NCBI GenBank assembly: GCA_964596645.1
Contig: CAZQVB010000003.1
Coordinates: 124,001 to 188,000, forward strand
DNA from: CAVQEK01 sp964596645
Lineage (GTDB): Bacteria; Bacteroidota; Bacteroidia; Cytophagales; Cyclobacteriaceae
Direction: 5' to 3'
Length of the DNA stretch: 64,000 bases
The notes under the pieces are model-generated. The model did no database searches and had not been told where the DNA came from. It saw only the letters and a list, made by a program, of their open reading frames with translations. Shown here piece by piece: positions 8,842-17,461 of the stretch. The position numbers were made by a program, and so were the translations under genes. Within the stretch, counting starts at the first letter, position 1, and every line of letters starts with the position of its first letter.

Positions 8842-9516
8842 TCATCCGGCTGCCCGCACGTGGTCGATCAGAGAAATTTTGATCAGAAAAGATATGGTGA
8901 TGGTTTCATCGACCTGTACCAGGCCGAGCATTTTCTGTGGTGGCTCCAGGCCAAAATCCGTAATGTCGAGGTCAATGCTGCCCCGGTATACCCGGTCGCT
9001 CGCCATGCGGTCTACAGTGACGGGTATGGCGTACTGGCCAGTACGGCCTGCGATATGAAAGGTGGCCTGTACAGTGGCTTTGCGCCCAAGGTTCGACACG
9101 GGCACATTGGGCCCTACATCAAGCAGCCCCACATCTATGCAGTTAATTTCTACCGTTACGTTTGGGTACTTATCGGACTGAAGCAGGTCATAAAAATCAT
9201 TATTCATCATTTTATTGCCGCAGTCGAAGCCTTCTGTGCGCAGCCGGATGTTGGCGTTTTCAAACACGAAACAGTCGTCTATCCAGTACACACGCATATC
9301 CAGCGTGTCGCCTGTTTCCATGTTGTCATATTCGCATTGAAATTGATTCACATTGGTTTTGCCATGGATGGTGAGGTGGCTGGTTTCCCAAAGTTTGATC
9401 TTCAGGTTCTCATTGTTGATGCCTGATTGTGCATACAGAGCAGGCACAGCCCAGAAGCCGAGCAGCATGGTAAGGGTAACATGGGCGAAATATGATACAT
9501 TGCGATTCATTGACAT
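8842..9516 (-). CDS. Secreted YceI-like protein (divergent)
   Basis: A 224-residue protein with a signal peptide ending near ALYAQS. The body has the YceI layout: a start like HLTIHGKTNVNQFQCEY, a KYPNVTVEI-like strand, and ITDFGLEPPQKMLGLVQVDETITISF at the end. YceI proteins form a periplasmic lipocalin-like barrel that binds isoprenoid chains. ATG at 9516 or 9510 could be used; the former lies inside a motif shared with the second yceI gene. It is downstream of a porin and a canonical yceI on the same strand. Confidence 0.78.
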   Translation of the reverse strand: MSMNRNVSYFAHVTLTMLLGFWAVPALYAQSGINNENLKIKLWETSHLTIHGKTNVNQFQCEYDNMETGDTLDMRVYWIDDCFVFENANIRLRTEGFDCGNKMMNNDFYDLLQSDKYPNVTVEINCIDVGLLDVGPNVPVSNLGRKATVQATFHIAGRTGQYAIPVTVDRMASDRVYRGSIDLDITDFGLEPPQKMLGLVQVDETITISFLIKISLIDHVRAAG

Positions 9517-9564
9517 GTAAAATTATATTTTACTAAACCCATCTTTTGTGACTTATATTACGCA

Positions 9565-9596
9565 AAGGCCGGGTAGAACACATCACACCCGGCCTT
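9565..9596 (-). terminator. Hairpin after the porin gene
   Basis: A perfect 10-bp GC-rich stem (9565-9574 with 9587-9596) with a 12-base loop, 45 bases after the porin stop. No long U-tract follows, so it may be a weak terminator or an mRNA 3'-end stabiliser. Confidence 0.5.
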
Positions 9597-9640
9597 GCAT
9601 CATTGATCAGATCAACTATAGTCTTTAAGACTTAGAGGTG

Positions 9641-10924
9641 TTAGAAGGATATGGCCGCTTCTATCATAATGCCATCCCACTGAGCACCCTGGAATTTGCC
9701 ACCATTCCAGCCGTCGCCATCGTAGTTTTCAGATACGTATTCTACTTTGGTCACTATATTTTTAGTCATGAACCAGCCACCACCTACGTTGAAGCGATTG
9801 ATTTTGCCATTTTCGGCATTGTCAGTCGCGTTGCCTGATACCGTGTTGTATCGTGCGCCTACGTAGAGCTGATCCCAGTTGCCGAAGCGGTAGATTGCCT
9901 CGCCGGCCAGTTGTGTGTAGCTGCCACCAATGTCGCTGTCGCCATTGTCGGCCCTTTCGTAGATGCCGAAGAATTCAAAACCACCTGCGGAAACAAAGGG
10001 GTTGATCTGTATGGCGGTCACGCTGCTGAAACGGGGGTCGAAGCGTGGAGAGAAGTCATTGACCCTGGCGTCATTCACACCTTGCAAAATTTTGTAATAG
10101 CGTCCACCAGCACGGTCGCCGCTGTAAAGATATTCGCGTGTGCTTTCGTCAGAGCTGGCGTAGATGGAGCCGGTAAGCCTGAAGCGCAGATCGTCGCCAA
10201 TGGCCTGGTTATCGTAGCCCAGCTTGGCATAGAATGACATGCCTTTGTCCGGAGAAGTCACATCTTGATTCAGCCGGCCATTGGACAGACCAACCATACC
10301 TATAATGCCACCAGGGGTAAGCACCGTAAATTCACCAAAGGCCTCAGTAGTGAAGGCATCCATGATGTAGTTGCCTACGAAAGGATTGAATATGGTGCGC
10401 GCATTGTCGGAACGTCGGAAGTGGGCATCGCCGTAGTTGATCTCATCGAGACCGACGCGGAAGAAGGCAACATCCATTAATCCTTCAAGAAAACCTTCTT
10501 TTATAAAGTCCAGCTTATCGATGCGCAGGTATCCACCCTTCACCCAAGCCTCTGCGTGGTGCCTTGATGAGAGGTACGTGCGCAGGTGCATGCGTACACC
10601 GTCGTACAATTGCACGTCAAGGTTCAGGTTGGCTACGGGCAGGTTAAAGTTGTTTCCAAGCTCAACCAAGGGAAATTGACCATCACCATCCAGATCATTG
10701 GAGTGATCAAGGGCCTGGTACTGAAAGGCAAAGTCGCCGCCTACGCGTACATATACGCCGTCAAATTCTACTGTATCTATTTTTGGTGCTTCAAATACAT
10801 TCAGGCCGCGCATGTCGTTTGGCCGCCAATACTGCAACATCCGTTGTTGGGCATAGCTGTTGATGCCGAGTCCGCTGATCAGTGCCACCAGCGCCATTGC
10901 TACTACTATTTTACCTCTTTTCAT
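9641..10924 (-). CDS. Outer-membrane porin (OprP/DcaP-like beta-barrel)
   Basis: A 427-residue protein with a clear signal peptide (MKRGKIVVAMALVALISG, cleavage near SYAQQ). It has alternating aromatic/hydrophobic strands throughout and a terminal phenylalanine (MIEAAISF), the outer-membrane insertion signal. There is no TonB plug. Charged loop segments and repeated barrel strands suggest a substrate-selective porin. It lies between two YceI genes and downstream of a MarR regulator, which suggests a shared role, perhaps uptake or stress-linked handling of a hydrophobic compound. No substrate can be read from the sequence. Confidence 0.75.
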   Translation of the reverse strand: MKRGKIVVAMALVALISGLGINSYAQQRMLQYWRPNDMRGLNVFEAPKIDTVEFDGVYVRVGGDFAFQYQALDHSNDLDGDGQFPLVELGNNFNLPVANLNLDVQLYDGVRMHLRTYLSSRHHAEAWVKGGYLRIDKLDFIKEGFLEGLMDVAFFRVGLDEINYGDAHFRRSDNARTIFNPFVGNYIMDAFTTEAFGEFTVLTPGGIIGMVGLSNGRLNQDVTSPDKGMSFYAKLGYDNQAIGDDLRFRLTGSIYASSDESTREYLYSGDRAGGRYYKILQGVNDARVNDFSPRFDPRFSSVTAIQINPFVSAGGFEFFGIYERADNGDSDIGGSYTQLAGEAIYRFGNWDQLYVGARYNTVSGNATDNAENGKINRFNVGGGWFMTKNIVTKVEYVSENYDGDGWNGGKFQGAQWDGIMIEAAISF

Positions 10925-10966
10925 GATTAAAATTGATTAAGTTGGAATTCAAAAGTCAGTGGATAA

Positions 10967-11539
10967 TTATTTATAGGTTACGTCAAATTTGATCTTAATA
11001 TCATCGCCGGCAGTGACCGTACCCAGCAGCGCCGATGGCGGTTCTATATCAAATGAGGTCATTTTCAAGTCTACCTCACCTTTGAAGTTCACTGAGTTGT
11101 CGGCATTTACCTGGTAGGTGACGGGAAACTCCACCGTCTTCTTCTTGCCGGCAATTTCCAAAGTACCGGCAGCGGTTACCTTGTTGCCACTTACCGATTT
11201 CAGATCCTTAAATGTGTAGGTGATGTTGGGATATTTATTGGCGTTCAGCGCGTCATACGTTTTCTTGTCCATGCCGCTTTTGCCACTTTCTATACTCTTT
11301 ACACCCACAGTCAGTGTGAGGTCTTCTATGGCCGTGATGTTCCTGTCGTTGAGCACAAAATGCGCCGTACCGCTGAGCTTGGTGGCGTCCGATTCCCAAT
11401 CGTGCAGCGTAGACGTGCCCGCTACGGATAGTTTGCTGTTGTCTTGTACAGTAAAATGATGCTGAGCCTGAGCACTAACCACACTAAAGGCGGCCATTAG
11501 TAAGAGCAACAAGCTGTATTTAACAATTCCATTTTTCAT
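10967..11539 (-). CDS. YceI-family periplasmic lipid-binding protein
   Basis: A 190-residue canonical YceI protein. It has a signal peptide (cleavage near VSAQAQ), then KLSVAGTSTLHDWES, KYPNITYTF, a polar-core barrel, and the ending SFDIEPPSALLGTVTAGDDIKIKFDVTYK. The family binds polyisoprenoids such as quinone-like lipids in the periplasm. It is the first gene of a leftward group yceI-porin-yceI-like, 42 bases before the porin. A near-palindromic TTGACATGTAAAAT motif lies about 50 bases upstream of its start. Confidence 0.93.
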   Translation of the reverse strand: MKNGIVKYSLLLLLMAAFSVVSAQAQHHFTVQDNSKLSVAGTSTLHDWESDATKLSGTAHFVLNDRNITAIEDLTLTVGVKSIESGKSGMDKKTYDALNANKYPNITYTFKDLKSVSGNKVTAAGTLEIAGKKKTVEFPVTYQVNADNSVNFKGEVDLKMTSFDIEPPSALLGTVTAGDDIKIKFDVTYK

Positions 11540-11590
11540 AATATCAATGATTATAAATGACTAAATGATCGATTTGGTTGACTTGTTAAT

Positions 11591-11645
11591 ATTTTACATG
11601 TCAAATGTAGAATTGTTTGCAAAGGTATAAAATGATTCAAATCAT
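11591..11645. promoter_or_regulatory. Putative MarR-operator region upstream of yceI
   Basis: It contains ATTTTACATGTCAA (11591-11604), whose exact reverse complement occurs at 9510-9523 over the start of the second yceI-like gene. It also contains the perfect palindrome ATGATT-CA-AATCAT (11632-11645). Both lie between the yceI start and the upstream marR gene. MarR proteins bind such palindromes; binding here is inferred. Confidence 0.4.
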
Positions 11646-11753
11646 GCGCATTTCATGATATTTATCAGTTTATGGCAGTGGTGAAAAACAGAATTGGAGT
11701 TTAAAGGCTCTTGAACAAAAGGATATTTGGCGTGCGAAGATTTTCGCAATTAA

Positions 11754-12236
11754 TTATTCGGGCAGACGGCTTCTAAGCTTTTCTAATAAAAAAGTGAGCT
11801 GAGCCGCTTCCTCGCTCTCAAGACCGTGCATCATCTGAATATTTTCTGCAAGCACCTTGTCTATTTCGCACATCAGTTGCAGTCCGGCTTCGGTGATATA
11901 CACCATGATGCTCCTCCGGTCGTGTACCTCTCTCTGTCTGTACAGCCACTTATGCGCTTCCAGCTTGTCGAGCATGCGAGTGGTGTGGGGTGTTTGGTCG
12001 AGCATGCGTGAGCGAATGGTGCCAATGCTGTGGGGCTTTGGGTGTGAGCCACGCAAAATGCGCAATATGTTGTACTGCTGTGGCGAAAGACCAAACCGCT
12101 GAAAAAATTTGTTTTGCCGATGGTTTATTTTCGATGCCGTATGGATCAGTTCCAGCAATGCCTTCAGGTGGGCATCCGGAATATCCTTCATCACGATCAC
12201 ATCTTCGATTTTCATATCGGCAGTCCAATAAGCCAT
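11754..12236 (-). CDS. MarR-family transcriptional regulator
   Basis: A 160-residue protein with the winged helix at about residues 60-115 (LSPQQYNILRIL, DQTPHTTRMLDKLEAHKWLYR) and the wing motif REVHDRRSIMVYITEAGLQLM. The DRR-x-x-x-V-x-I-T pattern is diagnostic for MarR. An internal ATG at 12215 is an alternative start. It lies 214 bases upstream of yceI on the same strand and is the obvious candidate regulator of the yceI-porin-yceI group. A 6-bp hairpin (11733-11748) follows its stop. Confidence 0.93.
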   Translation of the reverse strand: MAYWTADMKIEDVIVMKDIPDAHLKALLELIHTASKINHRQNKFFQRFGLSPQQYNILRILRGSHPKPHSIGTIRSRMLDQTPHTTRMLDKLEAHKWLYRQREVHDRRSIMVYITEAGLQLMCEIDKVLAENIQMMHGLESEEAAQLTFLLEKLRSRLPE

Positions 12237-12406
12237 GAAATGTATAGCCCATAACGCGCAAAAAAAATGATATAAATCAGGCAGATAAAAGCCTGATCGT
12301 TTTGTTTCAATGGAAAGTCATCATTGCCTATGGTCTTTCACATTCGTTGCAATGATGCTAACTTCACCTTTTTACTCAGCAATCCACATCACTAAAAATC
12401 ACGCCC

Positions 12407-12982
12407 ATGAAAGCATTGCCATTTCTTTCCTCCTGTTTATTATTAATAGTATGTGCTGCGCTCACCAATGCTACAATGGCACAGGTAGCCCGGGGTGATG
12501 CCGCACCGCCGTTTGAAGCCACAAACTACGATGGCAGCACCTGGCGGCTTCAAGACCATATTGGCAACAAAGTGATTGTGCTGTACTTCTACCCTGCCGC
12601 CATGACGGGCGGCTGCACCAAGCAGGCCTGCAGCTACCGCGATAGTGAAAATGCTTTTTCGAAACAAGACGCCCTGGTGGTGGGCATCAGTGGTGACACC
12701 CCGGAAGGTCAGCACCTGTTTCGAGAGGTGCACAATCTCAATTTTCCTTTACTCTCCGATGCCGACGGCAGCATTGCCGCGCAATACGGTGTGCCGGTGA
12801 AAGAAGGCGGCAGCATCACACGCGAGGTCAATGGTGCGCCGGTGGTATTCAGCAGAGGGGCCACCACCGCACGCTGGACCTTCGTGATCAATAAAGAAGG
12901 TAAAGTTGCCTATATCAATAAAACAGTAAATGCAGAGCAGGACAGCGATGAAGTGCTGGAAGTGATTGAAAGCCTGGATTGA
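12407..12982 (+). CDS. Secreted PrxQ/BCP-type peroxiredoxin
   Basis: A 191-residue thiol peroxidase with an N-terminal signal peptide (cleavage near ATMAQ). The active site is AAMTGGC70TKQAC75: the peroxidatic Cys is followed five residues later by the resolving Cys, the atypical 2-Cys pattern of bacterioferritin comigratory proteins. The rest of the thioredoxin fold is intact (VVGISGDTPE, FPLLSDADG, RWTFVINKEGKV). Export suggests peroxide defence in the periplasm. It is monocistronic, divergent from the MarR gene. Confidence 0.92.
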   Translation: MKALPFLSSCLLLIVCAALTNATMAQVARGDAAPPFEATNYDGSTWRLQDHIGNKVIVLYFYPAAMTGGCTKQACSYRDSENAFSKQDALVVGISGDTPEGQHLFREVHNLNFPLLSDADGSIAAQYGVPVKEGGSITREVNGAPVVFSRGATTARWTFVINKEGKVAYINKTVNAEQDSDEVLEVIESLD

Positions 12983-13205
12983 CAGAAATTGATTTGATCG
13001 CATAAAAGCGCGTGTAAGCATCAGCAACCTTTCTTCACTAATACACACACTCAGCCACGCACCAGCGCTCAAAGCAATAGCAGTTGTGCACACTGCCTGA
13101 TATTTTATAGAATTATTTCAATATAATATTGCATTAAAAGGTTACCCGTTCTTAAAACCTTGTATATAGATACACAGACAGAAATCACCTGGAAACACTA
13201 AAATC

Positions 13206-13604
13206 ATGACTACAACAGTGAATAATTCCAACTTCATCTCCGGGCTAGTATCGCTTTATCACCTGCTCATCAACGCCGACGGAGAGATTCACGAGAAGGA
13301 GCTGCGTATGGGAGAGTTTATGCGCAAAGCAGAGGACATTGAAGAGTATCAGTTCAACTACCTGCTGAACAAGGTAAAGGGAGAAAACAAGACCGTTATA
13401 CTTCAAAATTGCATAAAATCGCTCAGACAATGCGATCACAGCCTCAAAGTAAAGTGTATAGCCTGGATGTCGCTCATCGCCAACTCCGATGGCTTTATGG
13501 ATGCCGAGGAGTGGCGGCTCATATATCAGATTTATTACAAAGAGTTGAAGCTGGACCTTAAGGAAATATTGGCCTGTCAGAAAGAATTACCACGGCCTAT
13601 GTAG
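13206..13604 (+). CDS. TerB-like small protein
   Basis: A 132-residue, soluble, all-helical protein. The pattern VSLYHLLINADGEIHEKELRM in the first half and MSLIANSDGFMDAEEWRLIY in the second is the duplicated acidic D-G-x-x-x-x-x-E motif of the TerB/DjlA fold, which binds divalent metal or acts as a scaffold. Tellurite-resistance naming is historical; no other ter gene is nearby, so the role is unknown. It is followed by a strong terminator. Confidence 0.75.
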   Translation: MTTTVNNSNFISGLVSLYHLLINADGEIHEKELRMGEFMRKAEDIEEYQFNYLLNKVKGENKTVILQNCIKSLRQCDHSLKVKCIAWMSLIANSDGFMDAEEWRLIYQIYYKELKLDLKEILACQKELPRPM

Positions 13605-13638
13605 CGTTAAGACTTTTGTTGGTTATTGGTAAACGGTT

Positions 13639-13673
13639 AAAGGCCGCTATACGTCATGGATAGCGGCCTTTTC
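13639..13673 (+). terminator. Rho-independent terminator of the TerB-like gene
   Basis: A perfect 12-bp stem (13639-13650 with 13660-13671) with a 9-base loop, closed by AAA/TTT, starting 35 bases after the stop codon. Confidence 0.8.
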
Positions 13674-13763
13674 ATGGGTATGGCCTGGTGTAAAATCATA
13701 TACTCGCTCGCTTCATATACACGATCAGCTCTTGTTGTCACTGTAGCGTAAACATCCCATCTC

Positions 13764-14219
13764 CTACCGTTTCACTATTTTTTCATATAGCGATATCCAC
13801 TCTACAGCAGACATCCGTTGGCACAGCTGGCCGATCAATGAGAAAGGGATCTGTCGCGTATTTTTAAATCGCACACAGCCTTTGCCCATGTCGAGCGTGG
13901 TAGCCGTGTGCTTTGCGTACTCCTCTGCAAGCCACTTCGCCAACTCCTCACTGGCATAAAGCCCCATATGATATAAAGCGATGTGCTTTTTCGCTGAGGA
14001 TATATCAATGAATGGCAAAGGCTGCTTTGGATTGCAGTGATAGCCCGGCGGGTATACACTGAGCGGTACTACATACGCTATGCTGCTCTTGTTCACACTT
14101 TCCTGAAAGCCTTCCGGAAGATTGGCAACAATGGTTTGCCGCAGCTCGCCCATAGCCGCTCTGCGTTCCTCCGGAAGCTGATCGAAAATTGAGGCTATAT
14201 CGTGGTCATCTGCTTTCAT
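13764..14219 (-). CDS. DUF1801 (YdhG/YjbR-like) domain protein
   Basis: A 151-residue cytoplasmic protein. DUF1801 features are visible: an N-terminal LPEERRAAMGELRQTI segment, an IAYVVPLSVYP strand, FIDISSAKKHIALYHMGLY in the middle, and a C-terminal GKGCVRFKNTRQIPFSLIGQL. The fold is used by small proteins of mostly unknown function, some metal-responsive. It is transcribed alone and convergent with the TerB-like gene. Confidence 0.85.
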   Translation of the reverse strand: MKADDHDIASIFDQLPEERRAAMGELRQTIVANLPEGFQESVNKSSIAYVVPLSVYPPGYHCNPKQPLPFIDISSAKKHIALYHMGLYASEELAKWLAEEYAKHTATTLDMGKGCVRFKNTRQIPFSLIGQLCQRMSAVEWISLYEKIVKR

Positions 14220-14551
14220 AGTCGACTACTACTGGCTGCTGTATCTGGAGAATGTTTGGACTTCACCCTGAAAACCGGTTTTTCTGATATGCCAGAACAT
14301 ATGCAAGGCACTAATGATACGGCATACCTGCAGGTGCAAAGCGGAAAACTGTTTCCCATGTCTTCAAACAAACTGGCAGGGGTGAAGTTTTGAACATAAT
14401 TCTTATACAACCAAACGGCCTTATAGATGCACAGCAGTTTTCTTTTTCGCGGCAGGGTACATGCATCGCCCGCACTCAAGCACACCGCCGCACCACACCC
14501 GTTTGGCATTTTTCACTTCAATATTCATCTTTTTTAATTCAGAAATGCGCT
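14220..14551. other. Divergent intergenic region (332 bp)
   Basis: Separates the DUF1801 gene from the QEGLA operon. The QEGLA frame stays open back to a TTG at 14390, but the residues it adds look unlike the family. No clear TAnnTTTG promoter, palindrome or small gene was recognised. Confidence 0.5.
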
Positions 14552-16408
14552 ATGCCTGAGGTGGTACAACTGACCGATGCAGAAATAAAAAAATTGGTGA
14601 AAGAAGTGCTGGAAGGGCGGCCTACCCGCGCCAGCCTGCCCGGTGGTGGTAAGCTGAACGTAGAAAAGAGCTTTCCCTACATTATGGTGTACAGGCGAAA
14701 AGACAGAAGCACCGACCAGGCCATGATCAAGCTGTTGCTGAGCGAAGCCTCGTATCTCGTGATTGGCAACAAAGACTTCAGAAGCTATCAAAAGCTGGTT
14801 CAGCATCTTGGCGAAAAGATGTCGGTGGTGCACAAGTCTTACCTGTTTATGGAACTTTGGGAGGGCCCCAAGCACAGCAAGAAATTTTACATAAAAGGCC
14901 CTGCAGACCGCATACCGGCCACGATGGAAACCCTTCGCGACGAGCTGCTGCAAATGGAAGATTACTACGACCGCCTGAAGCTGGGCTGCGAAATAGAAAA
15001 CACTACAGAGCGACATCCCAGGGGCAAAGCAAGGCTGCTCTCCCTGGCTAAAATAAAGCGTGCCGGCTTTTTGCTGCTGGGCCTGGAGGTGCCGCCGGTG
15101 TATAAAAGCACACAGGGCAAGGTATTTCCCGTGTTCTTCCGCAGTTTTCACGATAGGCTCGTACATGCATTACACAAATGTTTTTTCGACTTTATACGAG
15201 TGCAAACCGTGTTTGGCGTGGCCAACTACAGCGCCCTGGGCCGGGCCACCATAGACCAGCAGGCATATGAGATCGATAAAAAACTGTGTGAGCTGGAAAG
15301 ACAATTTGATTTTCTGTGGTTGGTGTCGCCTTCCAATATCGCACAGATCAAAAAGCGGTTTTTCGATAGCAAATACCAAAAGGTGATCAACTACCACTAC
15401 CGGCTGCTACCAATCGACCCGGACCTCATCAAGCGCGAACTGTACAACCTGAGGATAGAAGCCATAGAAGACCCATCCATTTCATTCTTGTACCTGGATA
15501 AGCGGGAGGAGCTGGACCGGCAAATTACCATGCTCACGGAGCGCGGCACAAAAAATTTTCTGTATAGCAGCATACGGCTGTACCAAGGTGTGGGAAAAAA
15601 ACTCTTGCAAAGCGCGCAGGAAATACTCGAACAGGTAGAAGAAACGGCCGAGACAGATTCTGACGACTACCTCGACGCTACCGCCTTTGCCGATCTGGCC
15701 CACCAGGAGTTTGGCCACCTGCGCCGGCAGCACAACGACTTCGATTGCAAAATACATCTGCGAAAAGATGTGAACATACTGATGGTATCGCACGGCGAGC
15801 TGTATGTGCCGGAAGACTTCACTGTGCCGGCCCCTGAAGCCGAGGCGCTGGTGCAGCACGAGGTGGGCACGCACGTGGTCACCTACTTCAACGGCCGCCA
15901 ACAGGCCCTGCAACAACTCGCCTATGGGCTGGCCGATTATGAGGCATTGCAGGAAGGCCTGGCCGTAATGGCCGAATACCTTACCGGTGGCCTCAGCGCC
16001 AACCGCATGCGCACGCTGGCTGCGCGTGTAGTGGCCGGCGACGCTCTGGTAAATGGCGCCGATTTTCAGGAAATATTTTCCTTGCTCACCGACACCTACG
16101 GCCTCTCGACCGACCGCGCCTTCAACGTCACCTCGCGCATAATGCAGGGAGGGGGTTTTTTGAAAGACATCATCTACCTGAAAGGGCTCGTAGAGCTCTG
16201 TGAGTATGTGCGGGCCGGAGGTGAAATCACACCGCTTTTCACAGGAAAAATAGCGGTGAAGCACATCAACGTGGTGAAGGCACTCAAAGAGCGCGGACTT
16301 TTGAAAGAGCCCGCGCTGATGCCCACTTATTTACAAAGAGAACATACAAGCAAACGATTTAATAAAATCCGGGAAGGGCTACCCTTGCCACAAATGGTAA
16401 ATGCATGA
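14552..16408 (+). CDS. QEGLA-motif (DUF1704/MATCAP-like) metalloprotease
   Basis: A 618-residue protein from ATG 14552; a longer frame from TTG 14390 is judged unlikely. The zinc site is H436-E-V-G-T-H441, and E468 of the QEGLA motif is the expected third ligand, matching the KIAA0895/MATCAP family whose human member removes the C-terminal tyrosine of tubulin. The bacterial family is usually named flavohemoglobin expression-modulating, without a proven reaction. Its stop overlaps the next start (ATGA), coupling it to an ATP-grasp ligase and then an aspartoacylase-like enzyme. A carboxypeptidase role is inferred. Confidence 0.88.
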   Translation: MPEVVQLTDAEIKKLVKEVLEGRPTRASLPGGGKLNVEKSFPYIMVYRRKDRSTDQAMIKLLLSEASYLVIGNKDFRSYQKLVQHLGEKMSVVHKSYLFMELWEGPKHSKKFYIKGPADRIPATMETLRDELLQMEDYYDRLKLGCEIENTTERHPRGKARLLSLAKIKRAGFLLLGLEVPPVYKSTQGKVFPVFFRSFHDRLVHALHKCFFDFIRVQTVFGVANYSALGRATIDQQAYEIDKKLCELERQFDFLWLVSPSNIAQIKKRFFDSKYQKVINYHYRLLPIDPDLIKRELYNLRIEAIEDPSISFLYLDKREELDRQITMLTERGTKNFLYSSIRLYQGVGKKLLQSAQEILEQVEETAETDSDDYLDATAFADLAHQEFGHLRRQHNDFDCKIHLRKDVNILMVSHGELYVPEDFTVPAPEAEALVQHEVGTHVVTYFNGRQQALQQLAYGLADYEALQEGLAVMAEYLTGGLSANRMRTLAARVVAGDALVNGADFQEIFSLLTDTYGLSTDRAFNVTSRIMQGGGFLKDIIYLKGLVELCEYVRAGGEITPLFTGKIAVKHINVVKALKERGLLKEPALMPTYLQREHTSKRFNKIREGLPLPQMVNA

Positions 16409-17454
16409 AAATAGTATTTGTAATCAATGATATACAGACGGAGAGCGACAAAAACACGACTCCCATTCTGATGTGGAAGGCGCACCAGCGCGGGCACGAT
16501 GTATACGCGATGGATGTGGGCAACTTTTCTTTTCGCTACAACTCGCCCCTCGCTGTGCAGTGTACCTACGTGCCCGGCAAAGGCAAGCTGGGCAGTGCCA
16601 AAGAATACCTGACAAAGCTGAAGGAGAAAGGCAAATCTAAAAAGCTGACCTCACAAGAGATCGACGTGCTTCTGCTGCGCAACAACCCCACGGAAGAAGG
16701 CTCGGGCCGCTACTGGGCCGAACATGCCGGAGTGGCCTTTGGGCGAATGATGCAACAGGAAGGCGTGCTCGTGCTGAATGACGCCTACTCCCTCTCCAAT
16801 GCCTTCATCGACAAACTGTACTTCGAAGAGCTGCCGGCAGATATAAAGCCTAAGTCGATCATTACGCGCGACAAAGACGAGCTGATGGCCTTTTATGAAG
16901 AAAACAAATGCAACATTGTACTAAAACCACTGGAAGGTTCGGGCGGCCAGGATGTGTACAGGATCGATAAACACGAGAAAAACACCAACCAGATCATCGA
17001 CACCATTCGCCAGCAGGGCTACATCATTGCTCAGGAATTTTTGCCTGAAGTAAAAAATGGAGATGTGCGCGTGATATTGATGAATGGGCGCATCCTGGAA
17101 GAAGACGGCAATTATGCCATTATCAGAAGGGTATCGGGCGAGGGGGAGTTCAGAAGCAACTTTTCGCTCGGGGCCACTGCCGACAAAGCCCCTCTCACCG
17201 AAGCAATGCAGCGCATCGTAGACCTCACCGCCCCCAAGCTCATACGCGACGGACTATTCCTGGTAGGGCTCGACATAGTGGACGATAAACTCATAGAGCT
17301 GAATGTACTGAGCCCCGGTGGCCTGCAGCAAATGAGCCTGATCGATCTTCCGGATTTTTCCACACCTGTGATCGAGGCCATCGAGCGCAAGGCTTACTAT
17401 AAAAAGATGTATAAAAATCAGATCCCTAATAAGGTATTGGCTACAATGATATAA
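16405..17454 (+). CDS. Glutathione synthetase-like ATP-grasp ligase
   Basis: A 349-residue protein with the prokaryotic GshB fold: an N-terminal domain (MKIVFVINDIQTE), then the ATP-grasp region with NIVLKPLEGSGGQDVYRID, EFLPEVKNGDVRVILMNGRI, the glycine-rich loop near RRVSGEGEFRSN, and the metal-binding end VGLDIVDDKLIELNVLSPGG. It joins a carboxylate to an amine using ATP. No gamma-glutamylcysteine synthetase gene is in the window, and the two neighbours are metallohydrolases, so the acceptor may not be gamma-glutamylcysteine. It overlaps the QEGLA gene by four bases. Confidence 0.88.
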   Translation: MKIVFVINDIQTESDKNTTPILMWKAHQRGHDVYAMDVGNFSFRYNSPLAVQCTYVPGKGKLGSAKEYLTKLKEKGKSKKLTSQEIDVLLLRNNPTEEGSGRYWAEHAGVAFGRMMQQEGVLVLNDAYSLSNAFIDKLYFEELPADIKPKSIITRDKDELMAFYEENKCNIVLKPLEGSGGQDVYRIDKHEKNTNQIIDTIRQQGYIIAQEFLPEVKNGDVRVILMNGRILEEDGNYAIIRRVSGEGEFRSNFSLGATADKAPLTEAMQRIVDLTAPKLIRDGLFLVGLDIVDDKLIELNVLSPGGLQQMSLIDLPDFSTPVIEAIERKAYYKKMYKNQIPNKVLATMI

Positions 17455-17461
17455 GTAGAAA

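Noticed and set aside
8806..9426. A 206-residue plus-strand frame opposite the YceI-like gene
   Set aside because: It has no recognisable family, while the minus strand has a signal peptide and YceI motifs. It is a shadow frame.
15482..16264. A 260-residue minus-strand frame within the QEGLA gene
   Set aside because: The plus strand carries the HExxxH and QEGLA motifs. The minus frame shows only compositional features of the complement.
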